DNA of 64,000 bases, from the NCBI RefSeq assembly GCF_013927005.1, contig NZ_CP055930.1, positions 2,666,001 to 2,730,000 on the forward strand, given 5' to 3'. This document shows, in pieces, positions 27,904-39,100 of this stretch. Made by a program: the position numbers and the translations under genes. Numbering within the stretch: the stretch's first letter is position 1; every line of letters begins with the position of its first letter. Source of the stretch: Enterobacter sp. RHBSTW-00175. GTDB lineage: Bacteria > Pseudomonadota > Gammaproteobacteria > Enterobacterales > Enterobacteriaceae. The notes beneath the pieces were generated by a model. It did not search any database, was not told the DNA's origin, and saw only the letters and a program-made list of their open reading frames with translations.

Positions 27904-29240
27904 ATATGCGATTAATTGCACTGCTGTTTTCAGCAGGGCTTTTACCTGTTTCGCTGAGCGTAAAGGCAGACACGACGGCAGGTACGTTGCCGCTTCGTAC
28001 TTTAATTATTCATGCGTTGAATACGCAGCCTTCCGTGGCGATGGCGTCCTGGGAAACAGAGATGCGTCACCAGGAAACCAACATGAGCAAGGCGTCACTC
28101 TATCCAACGCTGGATGCTTCCTCTGAAGCGATGCGTAAAAAGACGGACGAGCATGACAATGAACAGAACATTGAGAACAAGCTCGCCCTGAGCTATCGCG
28201 TTGCCGATTTTGGTGTCAGAAGTAGCAATATAGAGAAGGCAGAGCACAAGGAAGCCGCCAGCCAGTTCGATTTTCAACAAGAGTTGTTGAGCGTTGCACA
28301 GAAAACGTCAGATGCCTACCTGGCAGTTGAAAAGACCCGCCAGATTCTGACCGTCATCGACGGTGAGAAATTATTCTATAAAAAAATGCTCAGTGATTTC
28401 TCAGAGTTAATCAGCGCTGGCGCTGCGATGCAGTCTGATATTCGCAAGGTACAGGTCTCTATTGATTCACTGAGCACTCAGGAGCTGAACTACCGTGCTC
28501 AGCTGGATACGCAGCTCATGATGCTGCGTAACATGACCGGTGATTACGTCACCGCTGATAATCTTGGGAAACTGCCTGAGTTTTTCAATAAGTACATTTT
28601 CAATGTACACAAAGACGACATCATGAAGGAAATCATGAAAGATAACCCTACTTATCTTTCATTAAATAAGGCCGTGTCTGCCGCATCTGCAGATTACTCC
28701 GCTGCAAAATCCGCCAATTATCCTGTCGTTGATTTTAACGCCGGTTATACCGATAACTCGCCGTCGAAAGATGCCCAGCAAGATGATTACCAGGATGAAT
28801 TTAAGGTTGGTATTAAAGTTGGAATCAATATCTTTAACGGCTTTAAAAATCAATCTGAAGCGGCAAAGTTTAGCGCCAAATACACGCAGGCAAAACTGGG
28901 GCTGGATGATTTCTTAATTCGTTCGCGTAATAGCGTTGATGCCTCTGTTTCAAAATACCAGACGGGAGCTGATTCATTAGTGATCTCAACGCGCTCGTAT
29001 GATAACGCCGGTAAATTGATAGAGTTGTATAAAGAGGAGTTTAAGCTCGGGCAAAAATCATTACTCGATTTTATCTCCAGTAGAAATGAGCACTACCAGG
29101 CGCATCTGACAATGATTGAATCACAATTTGCAATCTATCAGGCGAAGCTGGATCAGATGACACAGTTAGCAAAATTGCTACCTGAACTTTATCTGACACC
29201 TGGAGAAATACAGCCCCAGAGTGGCTCATTAATACAATGA
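27900..29240 (+). CDS. siiC: SiiC-like outer-membrane channel protein of type I secretion (TolC family)
   Basis: A 446-residue exported protein with a signal peptide (MNMRLIALLFSAGLL..., cleavage near V-K-A|D) and the two-repeat TolC architecture of long helices. Y-R-V-A-D-F-G-V-R near residue 98 and the second-half counterpart V-G-I-N-I-F-N-G-F near residue 310 mark the beta-strands of each repeat. It provides the outer-membrane tunnel for the giant adhesin. Starts are coupled by ATGA overlaps on both sides. Confidence 0.87.
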   Translation: MNMRLIALLFSAGLLPVSLSVKADTTAGTLPLRTLIIHALNTQPSVAMASWETEMRHQETNMSKASLYPTLDASSEAMRKKTDEHDNEQNIENKLALSYRVADFGVRSSNIEKAEHKEAASQFDFQQELLSVAQKTSDAYLAVEKTRQILTVIDGEKLFYKKMLSDFSELISAGAAMQSDIRKVQVSIDSLSTQELNYRAQLDTQLMMLRNMTGDYVTADNLGKLPEFFNKYIFNVHKDDIMKEIMKDNPTYLSLNKAVSAASADYSAAKSANYPVVDFNAGYTDNSPSKDAQQDDYQDEFKVGIKVGINIFNGFKNQSEAAKFSAKYTQAKLGLDDFLIRSRNSVDASVSKYQTGADSLVISTRSYDNAGKLIELYKEEFKLGQKSLLDFISSRNEHYQAHLTMIESQFAIYQAKLDQMTQLAKLLPELYLTPGEIQPQSGSLIQ

Positions 29241-30505
29241 ACAGAAAACAAAGTGACCATCTTATGATGGTCATCATCGTTATGACGTTGTTGATTTTAA
29301 CACTCTTTGCTTTTATCAAAATCAACTCGGTGGTTCATGGTAACGGTGTGATCATCACCAAGGACAATACCCAGGTCGTTTCTCTTTCGAAGGGAGGAAC
29401 GATCGATGCTATTCATGTTGCGGAAGGGGATTTTGTGACGAAGGGACAAATTCTCGCCGAAACAACGAACTTTGATATTCAGAAAGAATATGAGCATGTG
29501 AAAGCGCAAAGCGAATACCTGACCATCTATATCAAAGAGCTTAACAGCGTATTAGCCCGGAAAGGTGATTTTAGAGACTTTGATACGACGGTGCTGACGA
29601 ATCAGGATCTCATCGGCAACATTCAGCTGCTGAATAGCCAGGAGCGGACAAAAGAGAGCAAGGTCAATAGTTTAAACTCTGATATTGAGCAGCTCGGCGT
29701 GGCGCGGGTCAGTAAGAACAGCGAACTTTCGCTGGTGCAGGAAGAGGTCAATCTTCTTTCGCCACTGGTAAAAAAAGGGATCAGTTCTTACACCACGTTT
29801 CTGGGTAAGAAACAGGCTGCCGTCCGTCTGAAGAGTGAGATTATTGAGCTTGAGCGTCAGATGATTGCCAAAAAAGAAGAGATTAAGGTTACCCGTGGGG
29901 AAATGGATGATGGTTATTATGCTATTCGTAATACATTATCGAAAAACCTTGTCGATGCGCAACGCGAAGCCTCACTGAATAAATCGGCTATGACGGTACT
30001 GACAAAGCAGATGAATGATTCCAGCGTGCACTCACCGGTTGATGGGGTGATTTATAAAATTAACAAAAATGCGTTTACTAAAGGTGGGGTTATTCAGGCC
30101 GCCGATGCGCTTTTTGAAATAAAACCCATGTCAACCAGGATGATTGCTGAAGTTAAAATTCAGCCAAAAGATCGTGACCAGATATTTGTCGGCGGTGAGG
30201 CGAATGTGAAAATATTGTCTTTTATCCTTTCCAGTACCAAGCCCTATAAAGGCGAGGTTGAACAAATTAGTCCGGATTCTTATGAGGAATCAATAAACGG
30301 GAATATAGTTAGATACTATAAAGCCATTGTCGTATTCGATATCGCTGATAAAGACCGTGAATCTATTAAGCCGGGCATGGCCGTTGACGCTTATGTAATT
30401 ACTGGCAACCATAGTATCTTAAAATATCTCGCCTCGCCATTGCTGCGTGGCGCGCAACAAGTTTTCAGTGAGCCGGTCCTTACTGATACAAAGGTAACTC
30501 ATTAA
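29237..30505 (+). CDS. siiD: SiiD-like membrane-fusion (periplasmic adaptor) protein
   Basis: A 422-residue HlyD-family adaptor. One N-terminal membrane helix (about residues 9-31) is followed by a lipoyl half-motif (V-V-S-L-S-K-G-G-T-I-D-A-I-H-V-A-E-G-D near residue 47), a long coiled-coil hairpin (about 85-240), the second lipoyl half (V-H-S-P-V-D-G-V-I-Y near 263) and a beta-barrel domain. It bridges the SiiF ATPase and the SiiC channel. The length matches Salmonella SiiD (about 425). Confidence 0.88.
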   Translation: MNRKQSDHLMMVIIVMTLLILTLFAFIKINSVVHGNGVIITKDNTQVVSLSKGGTIDAIHVAEGDFVTKGQILAETTNFDIQKEYEHVKAQSEYLTIYIKELNSVLARKGDFRDFDTTVLTNQDLIGNIQLLNSQERTKESKVNSLNSDIEQLGVARVSKNSELSLVQEEVNLLSPLVKKGISSYTTFLGKKQAAVRLKSEIIELERQMIAKKEEIKVTRGEMDDGYYAIRNTLSKNLVDAQREASLNKSAMTVLTKQMNDSSVHSPVDGVIYKINKNAFTKGGVIQAADALFEIKPMSTRMIAEVKIQPKDRDQIFVGGEANVKILSFILSSTKPYKGEVEQISPDSYEESINGNIVRYYKAIVVFDIADKDRESIKPGMAVDAYVITGNHSILKYLASPLLRGAQQVFSEPVLTDTKVTH

Positions 30506-30518
30506 TCATGGTAATAAT

Positions 30519-33500
30519 ATGAGCAATACTATCTTCGTAAATAATGATTCTGTTGTTGATTTACAACAGTACGGTAAAATGGAAAATGCCAAAGTTGTCA
30601 TTAGCGGGACCGACTTTAAATTTATTTTCCCAGGCAATAAAGAAATTAACGTTGTTAACGGCGCACTCTTTTCGAGCCTTGATAAAAATAGTGTAATCTT
30701 TAAGTTTCAGGGGAAAACCATTTCTGGCCAGGACCTCCTGAAATCGGTTGACCTGAGCAATCTCGAACTGGAAAGACTCGACTCGGCATTGTCTGACCAG
30801 CGTCAGGAACATGTCCTTAAAGATAATATTGGTAAGCTGAGTGATGTTGACGCCAAAAGCCTTGAAGACGCGAAAAAAGAGGCCGCAGAGCTCAAGCAGG
30901 AAGCGGAGAAAATGCGTGCGGAAGCGGAAGAAGCACGAAAAGCATCAGAGGATGTTGAGCGACAGCTTGAAGAGTTTCTCAATGACAAAGCCCAAAATAA
31001 CACGCAGAACGGGGCTACACCTCAGTCCGACATTGAAGGGCAGGAAGGGGGAAATCTCTATAAAAAGAAATATGTTGATGAGTCCGTAGCGGAAGCCAGC
31101 CGCTTACAATTCTCAGATTATTCATCCAGTTCATCGAGTTCGTCCAGTTCGAAGTCCTCCGATTCGACGCCTGTTGATCAAAAGCCCATCGATATTTCGT
31201 TGAAACTGGATGAGGCGAGTGACTCCGGCACCAAAAATGACAATATCACGAATATCACCACTCCACTCTTTGTGGGTTCCACTGAACCGGGTTTAACGGT
31301 CTCTTTGCGTATTGACGGTATTGTCGTTGCCGTTACGGTGGCCGATGCCATGGGGAATTTCTCTTTCACCTCCTCATTTTTGCCGGATGGCGAACACTCT
31401 GTTCAGGTTGATGTCTCCGATGGCAAAGGCGGCTCCGGTAGCGCCAAAATTCTGGTGACCATTGATACCACTATTGAGGCTCCAACCTTCGAGCTTGACG
31501 AGCAATATGCCATTCCTGAGGCGGACAGGATTGAGGGCGAGAATCTAACCCGATTTAATAATGCGAAAATCGTCGGGGAAGCTGAAGCTGATTCGCAGGT
31601 GAGTATCTACGCGAATGGTCATTTACTGGCTACGGTCACGGTAGATTCGAAGGGACAATGGTCTTATCAGTTCAGCGGCTCAGAGCTCAGCGAAGGTATC
31701 AACAACATTGACATCGTCGCAACCGATAAAGCGGGTAATAGCGCGACGACCAGCGGCATGATTACGCTGGATACCATCCCGCCGGAAACGCCGGTCATTC
31801 TTCTTGATGAAGCCAGCGATACCGGTATGTCGCAGGATGACCACCTGACCTATGATAAAACACCTTCATTACAGGGTAATGCTGAACCTGATTCAAAGCT
31901 TGAGCTCTATCTGAACGGGTATAAAGTCGCGGATATTCAGGTTGATTCGGCTGGTCACTGGGAATATACCCTTCCGGACAATAAAATTACGTCTGATGGT
32001 GTTTATACCTTCGAAGTTGTGGCGTCCGACCGTGCAGGTAATACCTCCTCCGCCAGCATGGATATCACCGTTGACACAAATATCGATGCTTTTTCGATGT
32101 CAATGAACAGCAGCTCGGATAGCGGTATCGCAGGGGATAATTACACCAACAATACCTCCCCGTCATTTAGCGGGAAAATGGATCCCTCAAGCCATATTGT
32201 GGTGACTAACCTGATGACCGGGGAAGTCGTTGAAATTGATGCTTCACAAAGTGGATATTTCAGCTTTACGTTGGCTATGGCCTCCATTGAAGGGATTAAC
32301 GAACTGTCGATATCCGTCACCGATTATGCGGGTAACGAGCAGACCTTTAGCTATGAATATACCATCGATACCGTTGCGCCGGTTGCGCCTGATCTTTCAC
32401 TGGATCAGTACGTTATCTCTCTTTCCGGCGATGTTCTGACCAACGATGCCACACCGTTATTCACCGGAACGGCCGAGGCGGGTAGTACCGTTATCCTGTA
32501 TATCGACGGTAAACAATATGGCACGACGACCGCTGACAGAGAGGGTCACTGGTCCTTTAACATCCCGGCGAATCTGGCTGAGGGTAGCCATACGGCGGTG
32601 GCATATGCCGAGGATCTGGCTGGAAACATCTCTCCTCCCTCTGCAGACTACACCTTCAGTGTAGACACCGGTACCCTCGCTCCTACCGCTGCGTTGCTTG
32701 CAGAAGATGATACGGGTAGCAGTCAGACTGACTGGATCACTCGTCAGAACGACAATCTTTCTTTGATCGGGACCGCGGAAAAGTACGCCACTATTACGCT
32801 GAAAGTGGATGGGAAAATCATTGGTACCACCCAGGCCGATGAAAATGGGAACTGGCAGTTTGAATACGACCCAAATCCTGCCCTGTCTGACGGTGACTTT
32901 ACGATCTCTGTTGAAGCGCGCGATGAGGTAGGGAATACGGCGAGCAGCACCTACGAACTGGTCATCGATACAATGACCATCACCCCGTCAGTTCGTCTGG
33001 ATGCCGCTTCAGATACCGGTTCTGACGACAATGATAACATCACGAAAGAGACCCACCCGCTGCTGACCGGCACGGCAGAAGCGAATGCCACCATCGAGAT
33101 CTATATTGATGGAAAACTGGCGGGCCAGGCGGTTACTGACAAAAATGGCGTCTGGAATTACCGACTGACAGACGACCAGACGTTAACTGACGGCAATCAT
33201 ACCGTGATGGTTAAATCGACGGATATTGCAGGTAACAGTGCAAATTCAACACCAATGACGATAACCGTCGACAGTGTGATTGAGACGCCAACGATACACC
33301 TGGATAGCGATAGCGGCACGAGTAATTCGGATCTGATCACAAATAATACCTTCCCTGTATTTTCCGGTACTGCTGAAGCTTACTCCAGCGTGGTGGTCTA
33401 TCAGGATGGTAAGGCGATTGGCAAAGCCACTGCCGATGCGAGTGGGCACTGGAGCTACAGCTATACGTCATCCCAGTCGCTCGAAGATGGGAGTTACATA

Positions 33501-35441
33501 TTTTACGTCACCGCCACGGATGTGGCCGGTAACTCCGCCTCTTCAGAAAAAATCCAGGTTCAGATCGATACCTGGGTCTCTGTGCCTACGGTAGATCTGG
33601 CAGATGCGTCTGATAGCGGCAGCAGCGTCACCGATAACGTCACCAATGACACCACCCCGACCTTCACGTTTGGCAATATCGACGCGGATGTTGTTGAGGC
33701 GAAAGTGTCGATTAACGGTACGCTCTATGATGCTAAACAGGTGGGGGGAATATGGCAGTTTACCGCGCCGACCCTGGCCGATGGGAACTACACTATTATC
33801 GTTACCGTGACGGACAAAGCGGGAAATAGCCAGTCTTCCGGAACGCTGGCCTTTACCGTGGATACGGTGACTGCCGCGCCAGTGATTACCCTTACCGACG
33901 ACACCGGCGTGCAAGGCGACAACCAGACTAACGACAGCACCCCGGGCTTTGCTATTACCACTGATACCGATGCGGTGACTGTAATGGTCAGCATCGACGG
34001 TGGTGCGGCGGTGGCCGCAACCAAAGACGCGGACGGACAGTGGCATATCACCAGCGGCACGCTGACCGACGGTGACCACAGCATCAGCGTGACGGTGACG
34101 GATCTGGCGGGCAACACCTCCAGCGCTTCGCTGACCTTTAATATCGACACCACCCTGTCCGTTCCGACGATCGATCTGGCGGATGCGTCCGACAGCGGCA
34201 GCAGCAATACCGACAACGTCACCAACGACAGCACGCCGGCCTTTACGCTGGGCAATATCGACGCCGACGTGACCGACGTGCAGGTGCTGATTAACGGCAC
34301 GGCGTACAGCGCGCAACTGGTGGACGGCACCTGGCAGTTCACCGCCCCGGCTCTGGCGGACGGTGACTATACCGTGACCGTGCAGGTGACCGACGACGCG
34401 GGCAACACGAAAACCTCTGCTGCGCTGGATGTGACCATCGATACCGTGACGGCAGTCCCGGTGATTACCCTTACCGACGACACTGGCGTGCAGGGCGACA
34501 GCCAGACGAACGACACGACGCCGGGCTTCGCCATTGCCACCGACACCGACGCGGTGAGCGTGATGGTCAGCATTGACGGCGGCGCGGCGGTGGCCGCGAC
34601 CAAAGACGCGGACGGACAGTGGCATATCACCAGCGGCGAACTGGCCGACGGCGACCACAGCATCAGCGTGACGGTGACGGATCTGGCGGGCAACACCTCC
34701 AGCGCTTCGCTGACCTTTAATGTCGACACCACCCTGTCCGTTCCGACGGTCGATCTGGTGGATGCGTCCGACAGCGGTGGCAGCAGCACTGACAACGTCA
34801 CCAACGACAGCACGCCGGCCTTTACGCTGGGCAATATCGACGCGGATGTGACCGACGTGCAGGTGCTGATTAACGGCACGGCGTACAGCGCGCAGCTGGT
34901 GGACGGCACCTGGCAGTTCACCGCCCCGGCTCTGGCGGACGGTGACTATACCGTGACCGTGCAGGTGACCGACGACGCGGGCAACACGAAAACCTCTGCT
35001 GCGCTGGATGTGACCATCGATACCGTGACGGCAGTCCCGGTGATTACCCTTACCGACGACACCGGCGTGCAGGGCGACAGCCAGACTAACGACACGACGC
35101 CGGGCTTCGCCATTGCCACCGACACCGATGCAGTGAGCGTGATGGTCAGCATTGACGGCGGCGCGGCGGTGGCCGCGACCAAAGACGCGGACGGACAGTG
35201 GCATATCACCAGCGGCGAACTGGCCGACGGCGACCACAGCATCAGCGTGACGGTGACGGATCTGGCGGGTAACACCTCCAGCGCTTCGCTGACCTTTAAT
35301 GTCGACACCACCCTGTCTGTTCCGACGATCGATCTGGCGGATGCGTCCGACAGCGGTGGCAGCAGCACTGACAACGTCACCAACGACAGCACGCCGGCCT
35401 TTATGCTGGGCAATATTGACGCGGATGTGACCGACGTGTAG
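30519..35441 (+). CDS. Adhesin fragment 1 (N-terminus to first stop)
   Basis: 1,640 residues holding the N-terminal control region (coiled coil plus Ser tract) and BIg domains 1 to about 15. It ends at TAG, where the matching position of the neighbouring repeat copies is CAG (D-V-Q-V-L-I-N). This is the only fragment with a normal start (ATG). It lacks the secretion signal. Confidence 0.75.
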   Translation: MSNTIFVNNDSVVDLQQYGKMENAKVVISGTDFKFIFPGNKEINVVNGALFSSLDKNSVIFKFQGKTISGQDLLKSVDLSNLELERLDSALSDQRQEHVLKDNIGKLSDVDAKSLEDAKKEAAELKQEAEKMRAEAEEARKASEDVERQLEEFLNDKAQNNTQNGATPQSDIEGQEGGNLYKKKYVDESVAEASRLQFSDYSSSSSSSSSSKSSDSTPVDQKPIDISLKLDEASDSGTKNDNITNITTPLFVGSTEPGLTVSLRIDGIVVAVTVADAMGNFSFTSSFLPDGEHSVQVDVSDGKGGSGSAKILVTIDTTIEAPTFELDEQYAIPEADRIEGENLTRFNNAKIVGEAEADSQVSIYANGHLLATVTVDSKGQWSYQFSGSELSEGINNIDIVATDKAGNSATTSGMITLDTIPPETPVILLDEASDTGMSQDDHLTYDKTPSLQGNAEPDSKLELYLNGYKVADIQVDSAGHWEYTLPDNKITSDGVYTFEVVASDRAGNTSSASMDITVDTNIDAFSMSMNSSSDSGIAGDNYTNNTSPSFSGKMDPSSHIVVTNLMTGEVVEIDASQSGYFSFTLAMASIEGINELSISVTDYAGNEQTFSYEYTIDTVAPVAPDLSLDQYVISLSGDVLTNDATPLFTGTAEAGSTVILYIDGKQYGTTTADREGHWSFNIPANLAEGSHTAVAYAEDLAGNISPPSADYTFSVDTGTLAPTAALLAEDDTGSSQTDWITRQNDNLSLIGTAEKYATITLKVDGKIIGTTQADENGNWQFEYDPNPALSDGDFTISVEARDEVGNTASSTYELVIDTMTITPSVRLDAASDTGSDDNDNITKETHPLLTGTAEANATIEIYIDGKLAGQAVTDKNGVWNYRLTDDQTLTDGNHTVMVKSTDIAGNSANSTPMTITVDSVIETPTIHLDSDSGTSNSDLITNNTFPVFSGTAEAYSSVVVYQDGKAIGKATADASGHWSYSYTSSQSLEDGSYIFYVTATDVAGNSASSEKIQVQIDTWVSVPTVDLADASDSGSSVTDNVTNDTTPTFTFGNIDADVVEAKVSINGTLYDAKQVGGIWQFTAPTLADGNYTIIVTVTDKAGNSQSSGTLAFTVDTVTAAPVITLTDDTGVQGDNQTNDSTPGFAITTDTDAVTVMVSIDGGAAVAATKDADGQWHITSGTLTDGDHSISVTVTDLAGNTSSASLTFNIDTTLSVPTIDLADASDSGSSNTDNVTNDSTPAFTLGNIDADVTDVQVLINGTAYSAQLVDGTWQFTAPALADGDYTVTVQVTDDAGNTKTSAALDVTIDTVTAVPVITLTDDTGVQGDSQTNDTTPGFAIATDTDAVSVMVSIDGGAAVAATKDADGQWHITSGELADGDHSISVTVTDLAGNTSSASLTFNVDTTLSVPTVDLVDASDSGGSSTDNVTNDSTPAFTLGNIDADVTDVQVLINGTAYSAQLVDGTWQFTAPALADGDYTVTVQVTDDAGNTKTSAALDVTIDTVTAVPVITLTDDTGVQGDSQTNDTTPGFAIATDTDAVSVMVSIDGGAAVAATKDADGQWHITSGELADGDHSISVTVTDLAGNTSSASLTFNVDTTLSVPTIDLADASDSGGSSTDNVTNDSTPAFMLGNIDADVTDV

Positions 35442-36179
35442 GTGCTGATTAACGGCACGGCCTACAGCGCACAGCTTGTGGACGGCAAATGGCAGTTCAC
35501 CGCCCCTGAGCTGGCGGACGGGGACTACACGGTGACCGTGCAGGTGACCGACGATGCGGGCAATATCCAGCGCTCCGCCGCGCTGGATATGACGATTGAT
35601 ACCGTGACGGCAGTCCCGGTGATTACCCTTACCGACGACACCGGCGTGCAGGGTGACAGCCAGACGAACGACACCACTCCGGTCTTTGCCATTACCACCG
35701 ACAACGATGCGGCCTCCGTAATGGTGAGCATCGATGGCGGCCTGGCGGTGGCCGCAATCAAAGATGCGGACGGGAAGTGGCACTTCACCAGCGGCGCACT
35801 GGCCGACGGCGACCACAGCATCAGCGTGACGGTCACCGATCTGGCGGGCAACACCTCCAGCGCTTCCCTGACCTTTACGGTGGACACCACCCTGTCCGTT
35901 CCGACGATCGATCTGGCGGATGCGTCCGACAGCGGCAGCAGCAGTACGGATAACATCACCAACGACAGTACGCCGACCTTTACGCTGGGCAATATCGACG
36001 CCGACGTGACCGACGTGCAGGTGCTGATCAACGGTACCGCTTATACCGTTCAGCAGGTTGGCGGGGTTTGGCAATTCACTGCCCCGGTGCTGACGGACGG
36101 TGACTATAGCGTGATTGTTAAGGTTACTGATGACGCGGGCAATACCCGGCAGTCGCCACCGTTATCCATTACGGTGGAT
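33864..36179 (+). repeat. Four tandem 579-bp repeats within the adhesin gene
   Basis: Four units of exactly 579 bp (starting at 33864, 34443, 35022 and 35601), each encoding two BIg domains of alternating type (P-V-I-T-L-T-D-D-T-G and P-T-I-D-L-A-D-A-S-D-S-G). The second and third copies are nearly identical in DNA; the outer copies diverge. GC is higher than in the flanking adhesin sequence. This is typical of recent duplication or gene conversion. The first stop lies in the third unit. Confidence 0.9.
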
Positions 36180-39100
36180 ACGGTCGTTGTCGCCCCGGTG
36201 ATCACGCTCAGTGATGATACTGGCGTTTTAGGTGATAACCAGACTAACGTCGATACCCCGACCTTTGCGATCCGTACCGATGTGGATGTCGTGAGCGTGA
36301 TGGTCAGCATTGACGGCGGGGCGGCGGTGCCTGCAACCTTGGACAGCGCCGGTCAATGGCGTATTACCTCGAGTAAACTGGTTGAAGGTAATCACAGTAT
36401 CAGCGTGATGGTGACCGACAATGCGGGCAATACCTCATCCTCTTCGTTGACGTTTAATATCGATACCACCCTGTCGACGCCGACGGTTGATCTGGCTGAC
36501 ACGTCGGACAGCGGGATCAGCAACACTGACAACATTACCAATGACAATACGCCGTCCTTTAAGCTGGGGAATATCGATCCTGATGTCACTGACGTTCAGG
36601 TTATCCTCAACGGCACAGTCTACGATGCTCAACTGATGGACGGGGTGTGGATCTTTAATGCCCCAGTGCTGGCAGATGGTGATTACACGGTAGTGGTGAA
36701 AGCGATTGATGATGCCGGGAATGAGAGAAGTTCTTCTCCTATGACCGTCACTATCGATACCGACGTACAACCTGTCACGATTGCGCTTGATAAAAACTCT
36801 GATACGGGCTCCAGCGCAACGGACAATTACACGTCTGATACCACACCAACCTTTAATTTCAGCAACATCCCCGCAGATGTGGCGGGCATTACGCTGACGA
36901 TTAACGGTAAACAGTACGCTATCGATCTAAGCAACGGCACCTCATTTACCCTTCCGGATGCCCTGCCGGATGGCAACTGGACGGCGACGGTCACCGTCGT
37001 GGATATTGCTGGTAACCAGGCGAGCAGCCAGCTCAACTTTACGATTGATACGGAGGTGGCTAAACCCACCATCGATCTGGTGGCCGGGTCTGATTCTGGA
37101 GACAGCCAGACGGACGATTTGACCAATACCGCTAAACCTCAGTTCCGGTTAGGTGGTGTGGATGTTGATGACTGTGATTTCGTGACGATAGTTATCAGCA
37201 GCACCGACGGTAAATATCGGGAGAGCTGGACTGTTTCGGCGAAAGACTATGGAGAAGGGCTCTGGAACTGTCCGGTAAGCCTGAGTGATAGTAGCTATCA
37301 AATCACGGTGACCACCTCGGACCTTGCAGGTAATAAGCAGAGCTCCGATGCGCTGAATTTTGAGATCGACACCGTAACGTCAATTAACAGCGTTGTGCTG
37401 CTGGATGATACTGGCTCAAGCACAACGGATAACCTGACCAACGTTAACACGCCAGAATTCGCCATTTCCGCGCCGGATGATGTCACTCATGTGTCCATTC
37501 TGATTGACGGTAAAGTGGCAGGTTCTGCCATTAAACAGGCCGACGGTAAATGGCACTTTACGGCGGGCGGGCTGGCCGATGGGGCACACACGCTCTCGGT
37601 GACGGTCACCGACAAGGCGGGTAACATCAGCCAGCAGGAACTTGCGTTTACGGTTGATACAACGCTTTCTACTCCAACGTTGACGCTCACCGGGGAGAGT
37701 GATTCCGGCTACAGTAATTCCGATCACATCACTAACGATGTGCGTCCGACGTTCATTATTGGCAATGTTGACAGCGACGTAGTGAGTGTCACTCTGAATA
37801 TCAACGGTCAGTCCTGGCCCGTCACGATTAAGGATGGCATTGGCGAATTTACCGTACCGGTGGATTTAGCCGATGGCGTCTGGCAGGCGGAGCTGATCGT
37901 CGTTGATAACGCGGGTAACACTCGTTCGAGCACCATGTCGATCACCATCGACACCGTCACCAGCGTGGATGCGATTGTTCTGCAGAGCGATACCGGCGTG
38001 CAGAATGACTGGATGACAAATGAGACGAAGCCGACCTTTGCGATAACGGCGCCTTCAGATGCCCAGACCGTTGTAGTGACCGTTGGATCCATGACGCAAA
38101 ATGCGGTCTATCAGGACGGAAAATGGGTCATAACCTTACCTTCTGCGCTAAGCGATGGTGAGTATACTCTGCATGTAATGGTGACTGACAAAGCAGGCAA
38201 CACCGCCGATCGCACGCAGAACTTCACCATTGATACGACGCTTGAACCGCTGACTGTGCAACTGACGGATGAAGACGATAGCGGAATTGTTGACGACAAT
38301 ATTACTAACGTCACAACGCCATCTTTCATCATGGGGAATATCCCAGAGGATGTGTATAGCATTGAGGTGATCCTGAATGGCGTCAAAACCACGTTAACGC
38401 CTCAGTCCGATGGTCGCTGGCTTTATACGCCGGATAGCGCGCTGGCGGAAGGGAATTACACCCTGCAGGCGGTGGTGACGGATAATGCCGGTAACCAAAG
38501 AACCACCTCATATGCCTTTACTGTTGATACCACCGTTGAGATCAGCAGTATCACCCTGACGACAGATACGGGGGATTCCTCGACAGACGATGTGACCAAT
38601 GCCAGCCAGCCGGTATTCCGCGTCACGACCTCAGACGATGTGATAAGCGTCGTGGCGACCCTCAATGGCGTGCCGTGCACTGTTGTGAAAAATAGCGACG
38701 GTGAATGGACGGTGACCTCGTCGGTGCTGAGAACATCCGGTGAGTACACGCTAAATGTCACCGTACAGGACGTTGCCGGAAACGAAACCAGCAGCACCAA
38801 AACCATTACCTTTGATAATTCGCTCTCAATGCCCGTTGTGGCGTTTGCCGCAGGGGACGATACCGGATATGACGATGGCGATCATCTGACGGCAGACAAT
38901 AAGCCCTCGTTTGTCATCACCAATGTCGATAGCGATGTCACGCATATCAGCGTTACGCTGAACGGCCGCACCACGCCATTAACCCAGGATGCAAAAGGTA
39001 ACTGGATCTTTACGCCATCATCGACGCTGAGCGATGGGGACTACACCCTGACGGTTGATGTGCAGGATCTGGCGGGCAACACCCGACAGCAGAACTTTAG

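Noticed and set aside
33543..36074. An 843-codon open frame antisense to the adhesin repeats, plus other long antisense frames in the same gene.
   Set aside because: They arise because the repeated, GC-rich sense sequence lacks antisense stops. Their composition is unlike a protein family and there are no start signals.
33864..36179. CRISPR-like or satellite interpretation of the tandem repeats.
   Set aside because: The units are 579 bp, in frame and encode paired BIg domains.
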